Below the pieces are notes generated by a model. The model worked only from the letters and a program-made list of their open reading frames with translations. It was not told the origin of the DNA and did no database searches. Below are positions 1-12,300 of a DNA stretch of 64,000 nucleotides, in pieces; within the stretch, counting starts at the first letter, position 1; each line of letters begins with the position of its first letter. The stretch is from positions 248,001 to 312,000 of the forward strand of contig JAMZAV010000295.1 in the NCBI GenBank assembly GCA_024449915.1, in the 5' to 3' direction. Both the position numbers and the translations under genes were made by a program. This DNA is from Sweltsa coloradensis. Its lineage: Eukaryota > Arthropoda > Insecta > Plecoptera > Chloroperlidae.

Positions 1-480
1 TGGGGTATTTTTGGCGTTACAAACGATAAGAGGGGTTTAAAAGCGTTTCTATAAGGCTATTTGATTTTACATTTTCTTACATATTTTATATAGATTGTAT
101 ACCATATTATTTAAATCACAGGTAAATAACATATGATTAATCAATATATTGTTTGTTTGATGAACACAGTGTAAATGTGCAATTATCTGACATTATTTCA
201 ATTAGCTAAACAATTACATGATTTCAATTAGTTTGTGTAATACTAGTTACATGGTAACTATATTGATTGTTGTTCTAGTCTTAAATTTGTCAACATATCC
301 CTTTCCATAAAAAAAATCACGTTTGAGATTGATACTTGATAAAAAATAAACCAGTAAATAACAAATCACGAAGATACATTTGTTTGATCGTAAGTTACTA
401 TAGTCACACATTCTGGTGTTTTCATCTAAAATAAATTCAATCATCATCTATAAAATATTGGAGATATACTTACACCCACA
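1..480. repeat. Segmental duplication block near CBP-1
   Basis: Begins with TTTTGGCGTTACAAACGAT and matches 16800-17170 and a short tract at 20600-20640. It is separated from CBP-1 by the hAT-like element at 543-2039. Confidence 0.55.
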
Positions 481-820
481 GTGTTCAAACGCACATAAAT
501 ATTATATTCTTTTGCTTTAAAGTAATTGCACATAGTGTTAATCATGGTGGTATATATCCTCTGGGTCGTCGTCGGGGAACCCCTTCCCTTTGACTACCTC
601 CCCGACGGCGACGACAAAGACAACACGGACGGATGATGACACAGACGGAGACGACCACGACGTGGGGGAACCCCTGCCCTCCCCATATGCTTTTGGCTGG
701 TTCTGACCAGCACAGGCCTGTCCACCCCTTGTCCCCCCGCGTCATCCCTTACGTCCCTCCCTTCGTCTCGATTAGCCAAGTTGCATAAATATGAGACGTA
801 AAGCAATATCCAATAATAAT

Positions 821-1120
821 AATGCACGCAGTTCAGACGGACGCCGCCAGGATCGCGACGTGTCAGGTGGTAGTCACGTGACAAGAAAGTCGATAAAGAA
901 GTTTTTCCAAACTTCTTTATCGACTCTAATACCTCGAGAGATGGCGGTGTGTATACACTTTATTGAAGGCCGTGCATTCAGATCCGTAGGCGGAACATTC
1001 GAATTTCCGAATTCGAGCCGTCTGATTGGTCCCCAAGGCCGCCATCTTGTAAGTTCTACGTCACGTGACTACCACCTGACACGTCGCGCATTCTGTCGGC
1101 GACTGTCTGCACTGCGTGCA
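821..1120. repeat. Large imperfect palindrome inside the hAT-like element
   Basis: Arms at about 821-882 and 1060-1120 are reverse complements, the inner 29 bases (854-882 and 1060-1088) nearly perfectly. A smaller perfect hairpin sits inside at 889-924, with 16-base arms starting GTCGATAAAGAAG. It may be a MITE nested in the larger element. Confidence 0.75.
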
Positions 1121-1234
1121 TTAAGCGACCACAAAATTCGGTAGTCGGATAGGGCCTAGATGGATGACAGTGGACGGTGTACTTTCTTGCCGACTGCCGC
1201 AGCGGCCACCGTCGCAACCACCCAAGGCGGCCTA

Positions 1235-1310
1235 TGATCGTAATGCCGTGTTGGCCGGATGGTAACGGGCTAGACTTTAATTCGGAGGTTCGACGGTTCA
1301 AATCTCGGTT
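1235..1310 (+). repeat. tRNA-like (Pol III promoter-like) segment
   Basis: A B-box-like GGTTCAAATCTC and an upstream A-box-like TGGCCGGATGGTAACGG lie at tRNA spacing, around a Lys-tRNA-like anticodon region. The stems do not pair well, so this is a decayed tRNA or SINE head. Confidence 0.4.
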
Positions 1311-1379
1311 GGGGTGATTCTTTTTTACATTCTATTCTTATGTCTTTCTGTTAAAAAAAACAGAATAATAACCATAACA

Positions 1380-1775
1380 ATTAATGAAACTCCTTTTCGG
1401 GGGAAAATCCTTCATATTTTAAATAGAAACTTAAAAGGTTTTGTAGTTTTTTTGGGGTAATGAATGGCAAATGTTGTACAAATAAATGCAAATAATAATA
1501 ATAAATAATAAAAAAAAATGATAAATCTCCTTTTCGGATGAACTTCTTTATAATTTAAATAGAAATGTTAAAGGTTTTGTAGGTTTTTTGGTTTTATGAA
1601 TGGCAAAAATAATAGTTATTATAACTTATTTTCGAGTGAAAGACCTTTTATTTTAAATAGAAACGTTAAAGGTTTTGCAGGTTTCTTTTGTTTATGGATG
1701 ACGACAATTAATAAAACTCCGTATAAAGTCCTTCATATTTCATAGAAACGTTAAAGGTTTTGTAGTTTTTTTTAA
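1380..1775. repeat. Four degenerate tandem units of about 90-130 bp
   Basis: The pattern CTCCTTTTCGG, then ATTTTAAATAGAAAC, then TAAAGGTTTTGTAG recurs four times (starting near 1387, 1526, 1622 and 1715). The units sit in the right half of the hAT-like element. Confidence 0.6.
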
Positions 1776-2157
1776 CGTCCGCTATAATGTAGGCTATATT
1801 TACCTAATATAATTAATGAAATCATAATAATATTAATTCCTTATTGAATTGCACAGCAAACAAGTTACTTTGTTAAAACATGGACTTTTAATAGTAACTG
1901 GTAAATCCATGGTTAAACCACGCCCCTAGCCGCGTGACGCGCCAACTACCTTTATCGACCCCAAGTGTAATCCATCAAGGCCTAAGTCGACACTACAAAA
2001 TTCGGGCAGTGAAATCACCTAAAGATATATACCACCATGGTGTTAATAGAGTATGTATTTGTATATGTATGACAACATGTCCGGCGCTCGCACGGATGTC
2101 GTCTGAACCGTGGTGGTCTCAATGGGTGGCCCAGTGGTGGTAATTGTTTATCCTAGT

Positions 2158-5100
2158 CTAGAGTAGGCTACACCCGGACAATTCTGGGTAGTCACATCTC
2201 TGGATCTCTTGGTGCCACCAGAGACCGGGAGGGCAGGTCTGCAGGATGGGGATACCCGCCAAACACTCGTAGAACTTTGTGCAGTCGTTAGGGTGGGGGT
2301 AGAGGGTGCCGGTTTCCCCGTGGCAGTCAGGGTGGGAGGGGTTGTTGGTGGAGGATCCACCCCCGGGGGTGGTCTCTGTGGGTGGGCCGTCGGATGTCGG
2401 CCCTTCGGTTGGCGGTCCTTCGGATGTTGGACCTTCGGTTGTTGGACCTTGGGTCGTGGACGACGCGGCGCATATCGTGTTCTCGGGGAAGTCACAGCTC
2501 TCAACGGCGACGTTCCACCAGAGACCAGGAGGACACTGTTGGAGGATGGCAACCCCCTCGTCGCAGGTGTAATACTTGTTACAGTCGGTAGGGTGGGGGA
2601 TGTGGGTTGGCGACCCTGGGCCACACATTGGCCCGGTGGTTGTAGGGATTGTAGATTGTGTTGTCCCGGCAGTGGTGGAAGGTGTAGTTACGTCAGTGGA
2701 AGAAGCCGCACAGGTCGTGTGTTCTGGAAGGTCGCATCCCTCTATGTCTGTATTCCACCACAGACCAGGCGCACAGCTCTGCAAGACTGGCTCACCATTG
2801 TCACAGGTGTAGTACTTGTTGCAGTCAGTGGGGTGGGGGGAGTGGAGGGGGGCACCTGGGCCACAGTCAGGGAGGTCGGCGCAGGCGCAGTACGCGACCA
2901 GCGACACCAGGCTCAAACACGTTAGGCCTGAAACAAAGTGGAGGAAACTTTAGTTTATTTGTTATAGTTTTATGCCCCTTCTCCCCAGAATTGACGATCA
3001 GTTTATTCCAGACTTCAATTTAGCACCGTTAAACATCGGAATTAAATCAAAACTAGATGCAACGATTATTTTTAATAGAAGTCATATTATTATTTATTTT
3101 TTCAAGTCATTTGGGAAGCAAAGCTCGCCTGTGGGCAACACTTTTCTGTCCGTCCGTCCGTTCTCTTGTGTGTGTCACGTCTCACGATAAATACCGAACA
3201 TGATGTCCGATTGATAAGCGGTGTTTGGTTGACATTGTTTACCGTAATTGTTGTCTGATTTTACAACATTAATATATTTTCATTTTTTGCTATTATTAAT
3301 AATATACCGACTTTCGTGAGATGAAAAAAATCGACATTGCAGACTAACTATTAGTCATAGAAAAAAAAAATTGTTTTGTGTTTTATACTTAATAATATTC
3401 AAATCGTGTATTTAAATAAGTATCCATTGTCATAAATAATCATAAAATATTTTCTTTTTGTACATTGTTGTTGGAATGTTATCTCACAATTTGCTTAGCT
3501 ACAATTTATTATTTTGTGTATATATGAACTTGATTGTATTTAATATCCTCCTTTGTAAATCAGTTTCTTATTTTTGTAACTGAACAGGATAATCGTTTAA
3601 TAAATAAGCCTCGCCTTATTTACAGATGTTTGTTAAACACTTGAATTATTAAAGTGTATTTGATATTTGACACGATAAGTGTCAGTGCATGGATAGTTTG
3701 AAGGACTATTTTGAAAGACGCAATCCTCAAGGTTCCGGCCTGAACTCCAACAATAGGAGCCTATTGACGTAAAAAAAAACAAAAAAAAAACGAGAGTATA
3801 TAATTTGGTGTAGCCTACACAAGCAAGAAATCTGTGCTAGATCACGGAGTTCTTGCAAGTGCTAGCTAGATCCACTCTGAAATCGCTTGAATGGAGTTGA
3901 GGCAGTTGTTATGATGGCAAAACAATTTCGAGCTATCTGCATTCTTCCGTTGGAATTGGAACCACTATAGTATTGAAACCTTAACTTCACTCTGATATTA
4001 TTAGCTTTATTTATCGATAAAGTCTGGTGGCCATTTCATTTTAGTATATTTAAACTGTTCTTTTGCATATTTCCGAATCGTGTATTCTTCAATAATGCCA
4101 CGAGCGTTAGACTATACGAATGCTAACATGTTATCTTAGTTTTGTTATGTGAATACTAATAAGCTGGGTAATGCTTTAATAACTGATGCAATACTTGATA
4201 GAAAATATATTCTTCCAATCGACTGAATTAGTTAATTAGGAAATATTAAACGGATGTTGACAAAAGAACATTTCCGTGTTATTGTAGTCTATATTATTTT
4301 TATAGGTAATAGCCGGGAAGCATATAGTTCAGAGATTAACATATATCACATTTAAAAGCAAACAGTAGGAACATTATTTCAACAGTCTTGACGAAGAGAA
4401 ACATGAATTTTAAAATATTGACAGATACAATTGAATTGCCGATACGAAAAGTCTTCTAATAGTTGTTAGACAAAATATCCGAAAATGTAGTTTGTTTAAA
4501 ACTATTAATCACATTCGCTCTATAGACACTATAAGTGTGTGACGTCATTCCATCATGGCCGCCCCATGACCAGTTAAAAGTTAAGAGATTTCGTAGGACA
4601 CCTGAAATTTTCATCAAGATCGCATAATAATATGACGTTTGCTTGGTAGAGTACGAACAAAGAAATAAACAAATTAAACAAAAAACACTCGAGCTATTTT
4701 TCTCAGGGTAAGTGAAATTGGAGTTTTCGCTGCGCTCATCCAAAAAGCATTTTTGCAACTAGCACGGATACAGTGGTAAACAAAAGAGGGAGCGAAGATA
4801 CTTAATCAACAGATTCTTAAAGAAAAGATAGTAAACAAAACACAAATAAGTTCGCCGTACGTTGATGTTTTGGTGGAGGTGCTGGTCTCACGAATGTTCA
4901 ACAATTCTGGGGGGGGGGGGGGGGGTAGCCACCTCCACCCTAACTTTCTGTAAAATACGTGTTGAAGGGTCAATGCCAAAAATAACACATCTCAATCGGA
5001 CGTCGTGTTCGGTTTATATTGCGAGACGTGACACACGCACAGACGGACGGATCGGACAGAAAAGTGACGCTCATATGGGAGCTTGGCTCTCTAATAATTG

Positions 5101-6148
5101 TGATCGCAAGCAGCAAACGAAATAGAAGAATTATCCAATCGTACTGCTAATACAAAATAATGAACAAACTATTGAATTGAATCGAATCTGTCTCTTGTAT
5201 AACGATCTGTTCCACTCTGATTTTTCACTTTCTCAAATACGAATTAACGTAATAATACAATGAAAGGATTTGAAACCTTGCCCTTTTGAGCATCAAATCA
5301 TAAAAAATCTGATTGAACCAAAGTCAAATTTTGCCCCTTCAAAATAACTTGCAACTGCAACTACTACATTCAACGTAGATGATAGTGTTACTGTCAGATT
5401 AATTTTCAATTGCTGCTTGGGTTTTCCAAAGTAATAATATGTTTTTAACATACAATTTTATGTAAATAATCTTTTCGCTTGTAGGTACAAATTGGTAAAA
5501 AATATCCTGGTTAAATTGGTAGAAAATAATTTATCAAAAATGCTTTTTTTCTCTTTGACTATTGCAAAAAAAAACAGTTCATCATTAATCTCACAGAAAC
5601 AACTATCCACGAATTAAATGCTGTGCTAGGTTTAGTTGGGTCTCGACTAATGTGAAAACCACGCGATATAACCTTATTTTAGTAATATCTCTCAAACCGT
5701 AACGTAAAATCGAAAAAAGGGCTACTAGGTCTCACGTAGTTAGCTACATCCCCCTGCACGAAAACAATATTAAAATATTGTAATCAGTGACGTGTTTAAT
5801 TACGGAATACATTAATTAAGTTTAGACCTAGATTAAAATCATTACTTGTCACAATATTTGAAAAAGTTTTTTTCCAGATGTAGTTCTAACTAAACCACAT
5901 GGGACCTAATATCCACTTTATAACGTTTTTGTGTAGTTATGTGAGTTAAGGTTATTTCGCGTGGTTTTAATATTGGCGGTACCCATTCCTCTTAAAATAA
6001 GTTTGAACAGGCAATATTTGCCGTGTGCCCGATCAGAAAAGTTGAAACTTTTTTCGTTTTGATGTTCTAATAGTGTCATGTTTCATTTGCATTAATTATT
6101 ATATAAAATATATATTTTAAATTGTAAACCAGATTACGTACCTCTCAT
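2158..6148 (-). CDS. CBP-1: secreted three-domain chitin-binding protein (CBM14), exons 6142-6148 and 2158-2927
   Basis: Predicted secreted protein of 258 residues that would bind chitin or related glycans outside the cell. Exon 1 (6148-6142) is ATG AGA G followed by a GTACGT donor. Exon 2 starts at 2927 after a TTTCAG acceptor and runs to a TAG at 2158-2160; the phases join as M-R-G. Residues 1-19 form a signal peptide, with likely cleavage after ACA. Three CBM14 domains follow at about 24-75, 104-155 and 204-255, each with the six-cysteine spacing C-x13-C-x5-C-x9-C-x12-C-x7-C and a PGLWW motif. The linkers are rich in Thr, Pro, Ser and Gly, as in O-glycosylated mucin-like spacers. The intron (2928-6141) holds a Helentron-type fragment and a MITE. 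Relative to CBP-2 the protein ends about 19 residues early, because a stop follows GCSLL while related sequence continues to 2109. Family assignment is strong; the biological site (gut lining, mucus, cuticle or shell) is unknown. Confidence 0.87.
4578..4743 (+). mobile_element. Helentron-type family B fragment in the CBP-1 intron
   Basis: Contains TTTCATCAAGATCGCATAA, a CTCGAGCTATTTTTCTCAGG tract and terminal TTCGCTGCGCTCATCCAA. Only this end of the element is present. Confidence 0.6.
5629..5992. mobile_element. MITE copy 1 with AAAACCACGCG-containing terminal inverted repeats
   Basis: Left arm AAAACCACGCGATATAACC (5655 on) is matched inverted near 5950-5968, with weaker outer similarity to about 5629 and 5992. 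It aligns along its length with the element at 45301-46291. No open frame. Confidence 0.7.
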
Positions 6149-6240
6149 GTCTCTTTCGAACAATCAGAACCTCTTCGATTTTCAACGAGAGCTTTTAACT
6201 TGTGTCTATAGTTCTTTAAGTAACGACCTTATATAACATT
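6142..6240 (-). promoter_or_regulatory. CBP-1 promoter and first coding exon
   Basis: On the minus strand a TATATAAG box lies at 6235-6228. The ATG is at 6148-6146, about 80 bp downstream, with the GTACGT donor right after seven coding bases. The same TATA-to-ATG distance and one-base overhang occur in the four paralogues. The upstream sequence is not visibly similar to the CBP-2/CBP-3 promoters, so this exon rests on the donor, phase and TATA alone. Confidence 0.68.
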
Positions 6241-6614
6241 TTTACACTAGTTACGCAGTTGCAATGGTCTAGATAATTAATGAGATACCATCGATTAGTA
6301 AATTGCACTCAAAACATATTGTTTGTTTAGTGGCATATCTTGTTTATTTTTACTCATGCAATCGATCGAGGTTATCAAACGTAACTTCCAAGAAGTATGT
6401 AATTTTATTTTTAAAGTTGGAGATGATATCAATCAAGAGGGCAATGCATAATTTATAAAGAATATTATTTACTTTTCTATTTTCTAAACTCAATCCATTA
6501 GTAGAAGAATACGTAAAATGTCAACAACAAGCGTAAGTCGTGTTGAAACTAAGAGTTTTTGGGCCAAAAAGTTTCCTTCATAGTTCGTACATATCCTTAA
6601 AATTAATCGTCGTT

Positions 6615-6947
6615 AAGGCTATTCGACCGCGTTTTCCTATTTTCCCCAAATATGCTTCCACGTCGAAAAAGTGAATGGCTCTGAAACCTGGCTCTATATT
6701 AGAAAAATAAAAATTATTTTTTTCAAAATTTTCTGATCGGTCACACGACAAATATCGCCTCTTCAAAATAATTTCAAACTTCAATTCGCCCAAGCACACC
6801 ATTCAAAGTATTATAGTTGTGTTTTTGTGACATAAATTTTCAACTGGTTTTCTAGAGGCTAACTGAGAGAAAAAAGTTATTCTTTTAAACAATTTTTGTC
6901 ATTCATGCGAATTTTCCGTTTGGCGGTAACCGATTTGTACCGCCAAA
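6615..6947. repeat. Dispersed repeat family H, copy 1, with terminal hairpin
   Basis: Aligns with 25408-25730 through TATTCGACCGCGTTTT, TTTCAAACTTCAATTCGCC and ACATAAATTTTCAACTGGTT. It ends in a hairpin TTTGGCGGTA...TACCGCCAAA (about 6919-6947). A weaker relative lies near 5290-5420. Confidence 0.65.
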
Positions 6948-7029
6948 CGAAAAAATTCGCAGAATAAACAATCGTTAAACGAAGGCCATGTTTACTCAAA
7001 AATTAATTACAATTATGAAGAGTCATACG

Positions 7030-7130
7030 AAGATGCAAGCCACATTCGAGATTCGAACCCAAAACTTTTGAAGTAAGATGCTCTAAAGCCATTCCTCAAT
7101 CACTCCCACTTCACCCTCAGGGCCACCACA
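7030..7130 (-). repeat. tRNA-like sequence with B box
   Basis: The minus strand carries TGGGTTCGAATCTCGAATG preceded by a weakly A-box-like TGGCCCTGAGG. Stems are poor; decayed SINE head. Confidence 0.35.
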
Positions 7131-7311
7131 AGCATCCTGTATCATCCTGGTTGAAAAGTGAAGCGAATTAAAAAAAAAGCAGGTCAATCGGAGGTATTGT
7201 TCTGTTTGGATCGTGGGACGTGACATACGCACAGACGTACATACAGAAAAGTGATGCATATGAAGAGATAAGTTCTTAACTTATTTAACAATTCGAATTA
7301 AAGTCCGCCAT

Positions 7312-7395
7312 TGGAATCGAACCAGGTTCTCCAATTAGCAGCTCTTAAATAGACATCAGACGGGTACTTTAAGCTCTGCAATCTGAATCGAATCG
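7312..7395 (-). repeat. tRNA-like SINE head, decayed relative of 41083-41155
   Basis: The minus strand has AGAGCTTAAAGTACCCGTCT and CCTGGTTCGATTCCAATGG, ending GGCGGACTTT, matching the 41 kb copy in order. Confidence 0.5.
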
Positions 7396-8689
7396 AATCC
7401 ATCGAGTATATGCAACTACAAATTCATACACAACATACGCCTGTCTGCATGTGGAGAATCGTGTTCGATCCGGTTGAGGCCGACAAACCTTTTTAATTTC
7501 TGATTGTGTAAATAATCCAATTCACTAGGGATGTTCCGACTAACCAAATCGTAAGTTCTTACATTATTTCCAACAGTGTCTGTTGCGTGGGTCTCCAACG
7601 AATCTATGCACGAACACGTTTGTGCTGAGTTGCCGTAATCAGCGTTGTTTAATGTATATATAGTTAGAAGTAAGGGAATGGGACACATTGGCAGTTGTCG
7701 AATAGCTATTAGCTCGGCCAAGATACATCCGACGTATATGTAACTTTGCAAAGCTGTCATTAAAGCATACATGGACAGCCCTGCAGTCAGTTCAAAATTT
7801 TGTCTTAATCATCCAGAAAAAAGTCACGAACATAGTTAATTTGGGAGTTTTTAACAAAATCAAAATTCGTGAAAACTAATGTATTTTTTTTATAAATTGT
7901 TTTAAAACGAAATTGGGAAATATGTTACTGCAGAGCCATATATTTCTACATTTGTGACATATGTTCAAAATTTCAAACACCTGTGGTCTCAGTCGGCCGA
8001 GCGAACAGCAATTTGCCTAAAACGCATGTCCTATACTCTCTAAACACGATGTACCATCGATCATAAGTAAATCAAGGGTTCTTTGTATCTACTGCACCCA
8101 GCCCTTGTTGTATCTACATTCTTTACAACACTCTAGGAGGTGATAGTGAAAGCACACAACATCGGTGCGCATGTTTAAGTTGTTCGACCCAGGGGATTCA
8201 AATAATATATTTAGTAATTTGTTAATCCATGAGCCCACGTATAATTAAGATCACCATTGTACTTAACGCCTTAACGCTTAACATGTGGTTCATGTCTTGG
8301 AACTGATGCCAACAATCTAGCTAGATCATCAATCAAAAACAAGTCCAATTACTGCATACACTTCCACAGCTAAAATTTCTAAGCCCTTCTTGTAGCAGAT
8401 GTTTCGTTTAATGTTTACCATACCCTTCTTAACACTGTTGACTGAGCTAGGACAATCCAGTTTTCATGTGGAATACAGCCGTTTGTTCTGGACCACTTTA
8501 AAGATCTCGCACACCGATCGCGACACGCGAATATGCATCGTCAACAACCTCTCAATTCATAAAAAAGGTCGAAAGTTTGAGGTGAAAAAGTGGTTCAGGG
8601 TGTATATGTGGATATTTTCGGGATTTGACGATCAAGCGATTATTAAACTGACATTTTACACTGAAAAAAGTTGTCGAAGTATAAAAGCC

Positions 8690-9345
8690 AGTAGTTTCAT
8701 CTGACAACATATGACTAACTACTCAAATTTATCTTCTAAGAACAAAGTAGTAAATTAATTTATTTGACAGCTTGCCAATATGGATGACCACGGGGATTCA
8801 GCGTACTGATCAATCACAGAAATAAATAATATATAACAACAAAAGTATGACATTAATGGATGAACATTATTGTAAATATGATGATGTAAAATGAAATGAT
8901 GTTGGAAAATGTATTTCATGAAAATATAATAATGAGAAAAATCGTTCTCACGTTTTCAGATCTTTGTACCATTATGAAATTCAAAATGATAATTCGGAAT
9001 TGATATCAAATAAATATTAAACATTTATGTTTGAAAAACTATTTAATTTCCCCTGACTAGTTTACATAGGTATGCCTATATTAAATACATACAGGTACAT
9101 AGACATGCATATACAAGTTCAGGTAATTTTGATATTGCAGAGACAGGTTTTAAGTGCGGTCCAAAGGCTGCTGCTGTAATATTTTTTTCATGAATATGTA
9201 TTATAAATTGTCTACCAAGATTTGATAAATTTTACTGTACCAAGGACAGGATAACAATTGATGTGATGTAGGGCCTATAACATAGATCCACGATAGGTAT
9301 TGCTTGAAGTTCGGTATATGGTGTTACGGTATTATTTTGATGCTT
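8690..9345. repeat. Segmental duplication block in the 3' flank of CBP-2
   Basis: Aligns with 16500-17340 in the 3' flank of CBP-3: AACTACTCAAATTTATC, ATTTCATGAAAATATAA, GAAAAATCGTTC and AATTTTGA tracts occur in order. The block at 1-480 near CBP-1 also matches parts of it. Confidence 0.6.
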
Positions 9346-9377
9346 ACGACAAAACGATCTGAGCTCACGAATGTCGT

Positions 9378-12300
9378 CTAAGCCGTGGTGGTCTCAATGG
9401 GTGGCCCAGTGGTAGCACTGGTTGCACTGGTTGACCCTGGAGTACACCCGGACAAGTCTGGGTAGTCACAGCCGAGGATCTCTTGGTGCCACCAGAGTCC
9501 GGGAGGACAGTTCTGGATGAAGGGGACACCGTTCAAACACTTGTAGAACTTCGTGCAGTCGGTTGGATGGGGGAGGAGGGTGTCGGTTTCTCCGTGGCAG
9601 TCAGGGAGGTGGGGGTCGGTGGTAGAGGATCCACCTCCGGGGGTGGTCTCTGTGGGTGGGCCGTCGGTTGTCGGTCCTTGGGTCGTCGTCGGTCCTTCGG
9701 TTGTCGTCGGTCCGTCGGTTGTCGGTCCTTGGGTCGATGAAGACGCGGCGCATATCGTGTTCTCGGGGAAGTCACAGCTCTCAACGGCGACGTTCCACCA
9801 GAGACCAGGAGGACAGTTTTGGAGGATGGCAACCCCCTCGTCGCAGGTGTAGTATTTACTGCAGTCGGTGGGGTGGGGGATGTGGGTGGGCGACCCCGGG
9901 CCACACATTGGGCCGGTAGTTGTAGGGGGGATCGCTCGTGGATCCGGTGTTCACAGTAGTGGAAGATATAGTAGTCCCGGCAGTGGTTGTTGGCTCAGTC
10001 CCGGCAGTGGTGGAAGGCGTAGTTACGTCAGTGGTAGCAGCGTCACAGGTCGTGTGTTCTGGAAGGTCACATCCCTCTATGTCTGTATTCCACCACAGAC
10101 CAGGCGCACAGCTCTGCAAGACTGGCTCACCGTTGTCACAGGTGTAGTACTTGTTGCAGTCGGTGGGGTGGGGGGAGTGGAGGGGGGCACCTGGGCCACA
10201 GTCAGGGAGGTCGGCGCAGGCGCAGTACGCGACCAGCAACACCAGGCTTAAACACGTTAGGCCTGAAACAAAGGTCGCAATGAATGTATTAGCTGCATTT
10301 TCTAAGATAAAGTTTGATTTGAATCATTTTTATCTAAGTTATAGTGGTATTCTGTTCAAAGGACAATAGTTAGAACTAAAGCAAGGCGTGAGCAACTCTT
10401 TTTTGAGTATTTAGGGGCGGGGGTATGATCTTTGATAATTAAAAAATATATATTTAGTTGAAAAAGGGCATACAATTATTGATTTCTCTAAAAAGTACTT
10501 TTTGAGGTCAAACTTAAATGATTTGGATTTTTGTTGGAGATTTTGAAGAAAATGCTGCAGTCGTACAAGAACATTGCCTTTAATTCTCGTGTATCCTCCT
10601 TCTTACCATATCGAATAGTATCATTTTACCCGCAAAAAAATACAACGAGCTAAAATTTGTTTTATACGAGGTAAAGTCCCTCGTGCCCAGTTAGACTTGC
10701 TCGTTCCCGTTGAAATACTTCCCGTATTTTACATGAATCAGAAGTTAACCGGGAGAAGCGTGTATGCATTATCACAATGCAAACCATATTCTGATGACAT
10801 TGCTACGCTCATAATGTTGTATGAAGAACGTAATTCCTACTCAGTGTGGTAGTGATATTTCCTAGAATACATATAATCATAACAACGGCATAGTGTCAAG
10901 TATATAATGTAATTCTAATGAAATTTATCGTCTAATAGCTACTAACTTCACATAGAATTTTATACTATAGTATCCAACTATCCAACTATATGTGTGACAC
11001 AATGATATAACTAAGACGTATGCCTCTAAACCACAATATATTAATCAATAAAGTTTGGTTGAAAAGAAAAAATATACTGGTGTGTGACAAATAGGATCTC
11101 GATATATTGTTAAATATGAAATTCTAAGATGTGGAGACGTATAATTGTTTCACACTCGCATTATGTGATACGTATGTGACATGATTTTATATTTATAGGA
11201 AAAACTAATTAATATCATCTAAGTATATATTTTATGTTGATTTTGTATTTAAACTTTCAAGAATATAACAATATAATGAGTGTGGTTTTGGATTCATAAT
11301 TCTAATGTCGAATGAGATTGATTTGTTATTATGTTCTTGGTAAAACATATCTGGGTTAGTTCAATTAAAAGATAAACTTAAATTAAGAAGAATGTTCTAA
11401 TAATTAATATCAATGAAAATATTAGAAATGTGTCACTCTTATCAATAATTCACTGCGGAATGTCAAGTGCCCTCAGAATACGACCAACAAGATTAGTAAG
11501 ATACTCGAGACACATTTTAATACGATAGCAACCTAAGTGCTGAACAAGTCGTAATTTTTGGGAACTTTTGCAATGATGAGATTAATGTACTCAAAGTTTA
11601 ACCTCTAATCAAACCATGTTGAAAGCGATTTCTTCACGTTCACGTCTTATAATGAGCTAATGATTCATGCGCGATTGTTGATAATCACTAAAATGATTGA
11701 AGATCACCTATTAGTATTTGACAGTTGATCATACTACAGATATTAAAAACACAAATTATAGTCACAAAATCAGAGGAGCCGAAATTGTATGTTAACGATG
11801 AACGTTTATTTTGAAAATAAAATTGTTGCTGTTATGAATTTTTGTAACTACAAGATTGTCATAGAAAATATTTTGTGCTGTACTTTTACTAATCTGATTC
11901 AGTTCCGTCAAACACAAACAATTTGTCAATAAAATAATAATATCGGTAACTCGCACGTTGCTAGTTTACAGAATTGTGATGGGTAGAACTCGAGTAATGA
12001 TTTTGTCATTTTTAAACACATTATTTTTCACAATTTAATATATTTTGATTCCATCAGTATCTACATTCAATTTGGTGTATTTTGACAAATATATTTTTTA
12101 AATATTATTTCATGCGAATGATAATAATTTATTAAGGATGTCTGAACATGCATTGAACGTACTAGTTAAGTATAGTTTAGAATGTATTGCAAATACCTTT
12201 TTTTATTTTATATACCGTTATTTTGTTATTTTGTGTAATAAACCTGTGAGAATAAAATGGATTATGATTTTTTTTTAAATTATTAAAAAAATTATTAAAT

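Larger units (their letters stand above)
543..2039. mobile_element. hAT-like non-autonomous DNA transposon with 8-bp target duplication
   Basis: A perfect 16-bp terminal inverted repeat, CATGGTGGTATATATC, occurs at 543-558 and inverted at 2024-2039. It is flanked by identical 8-bp direct repeats GTGTTAAT at 535-542 and 2040-2047. Eight-base target duplications are typical of hAT transposons. The 1497 bp body has no transposase-like frame. It contains a large palindrome (821-1120), a tRNA-like stretch (about 1235-1310) and degenerate tandem repeats (about 1380-1775). It lies in the 3' flank of CBP-1. Confidence 0.85.

Noticed and set aside
2209..2925. Long open frame on the plus strand opposite CBP-1 (238 codons), with similar ones opposite the other CBP exons
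   Set aside because: These mirror the GC-rich coding strand of the CBM14 exons, lack domain signals and change with the paralogue's frameshifts.
7416..7772. 118-codon minus-strand open frame
   Set aside because: No signal peptide, domain or splice support; not recognised, and not repeated as coding in the paralogous flanks.
8399..8704. 101-codon plus-strand open frame with a hydrophobic start
   Set aside because: Composition is like the AT-rich surroundings, with no recognisable domain and no conservation seen in the duplicated flanks.
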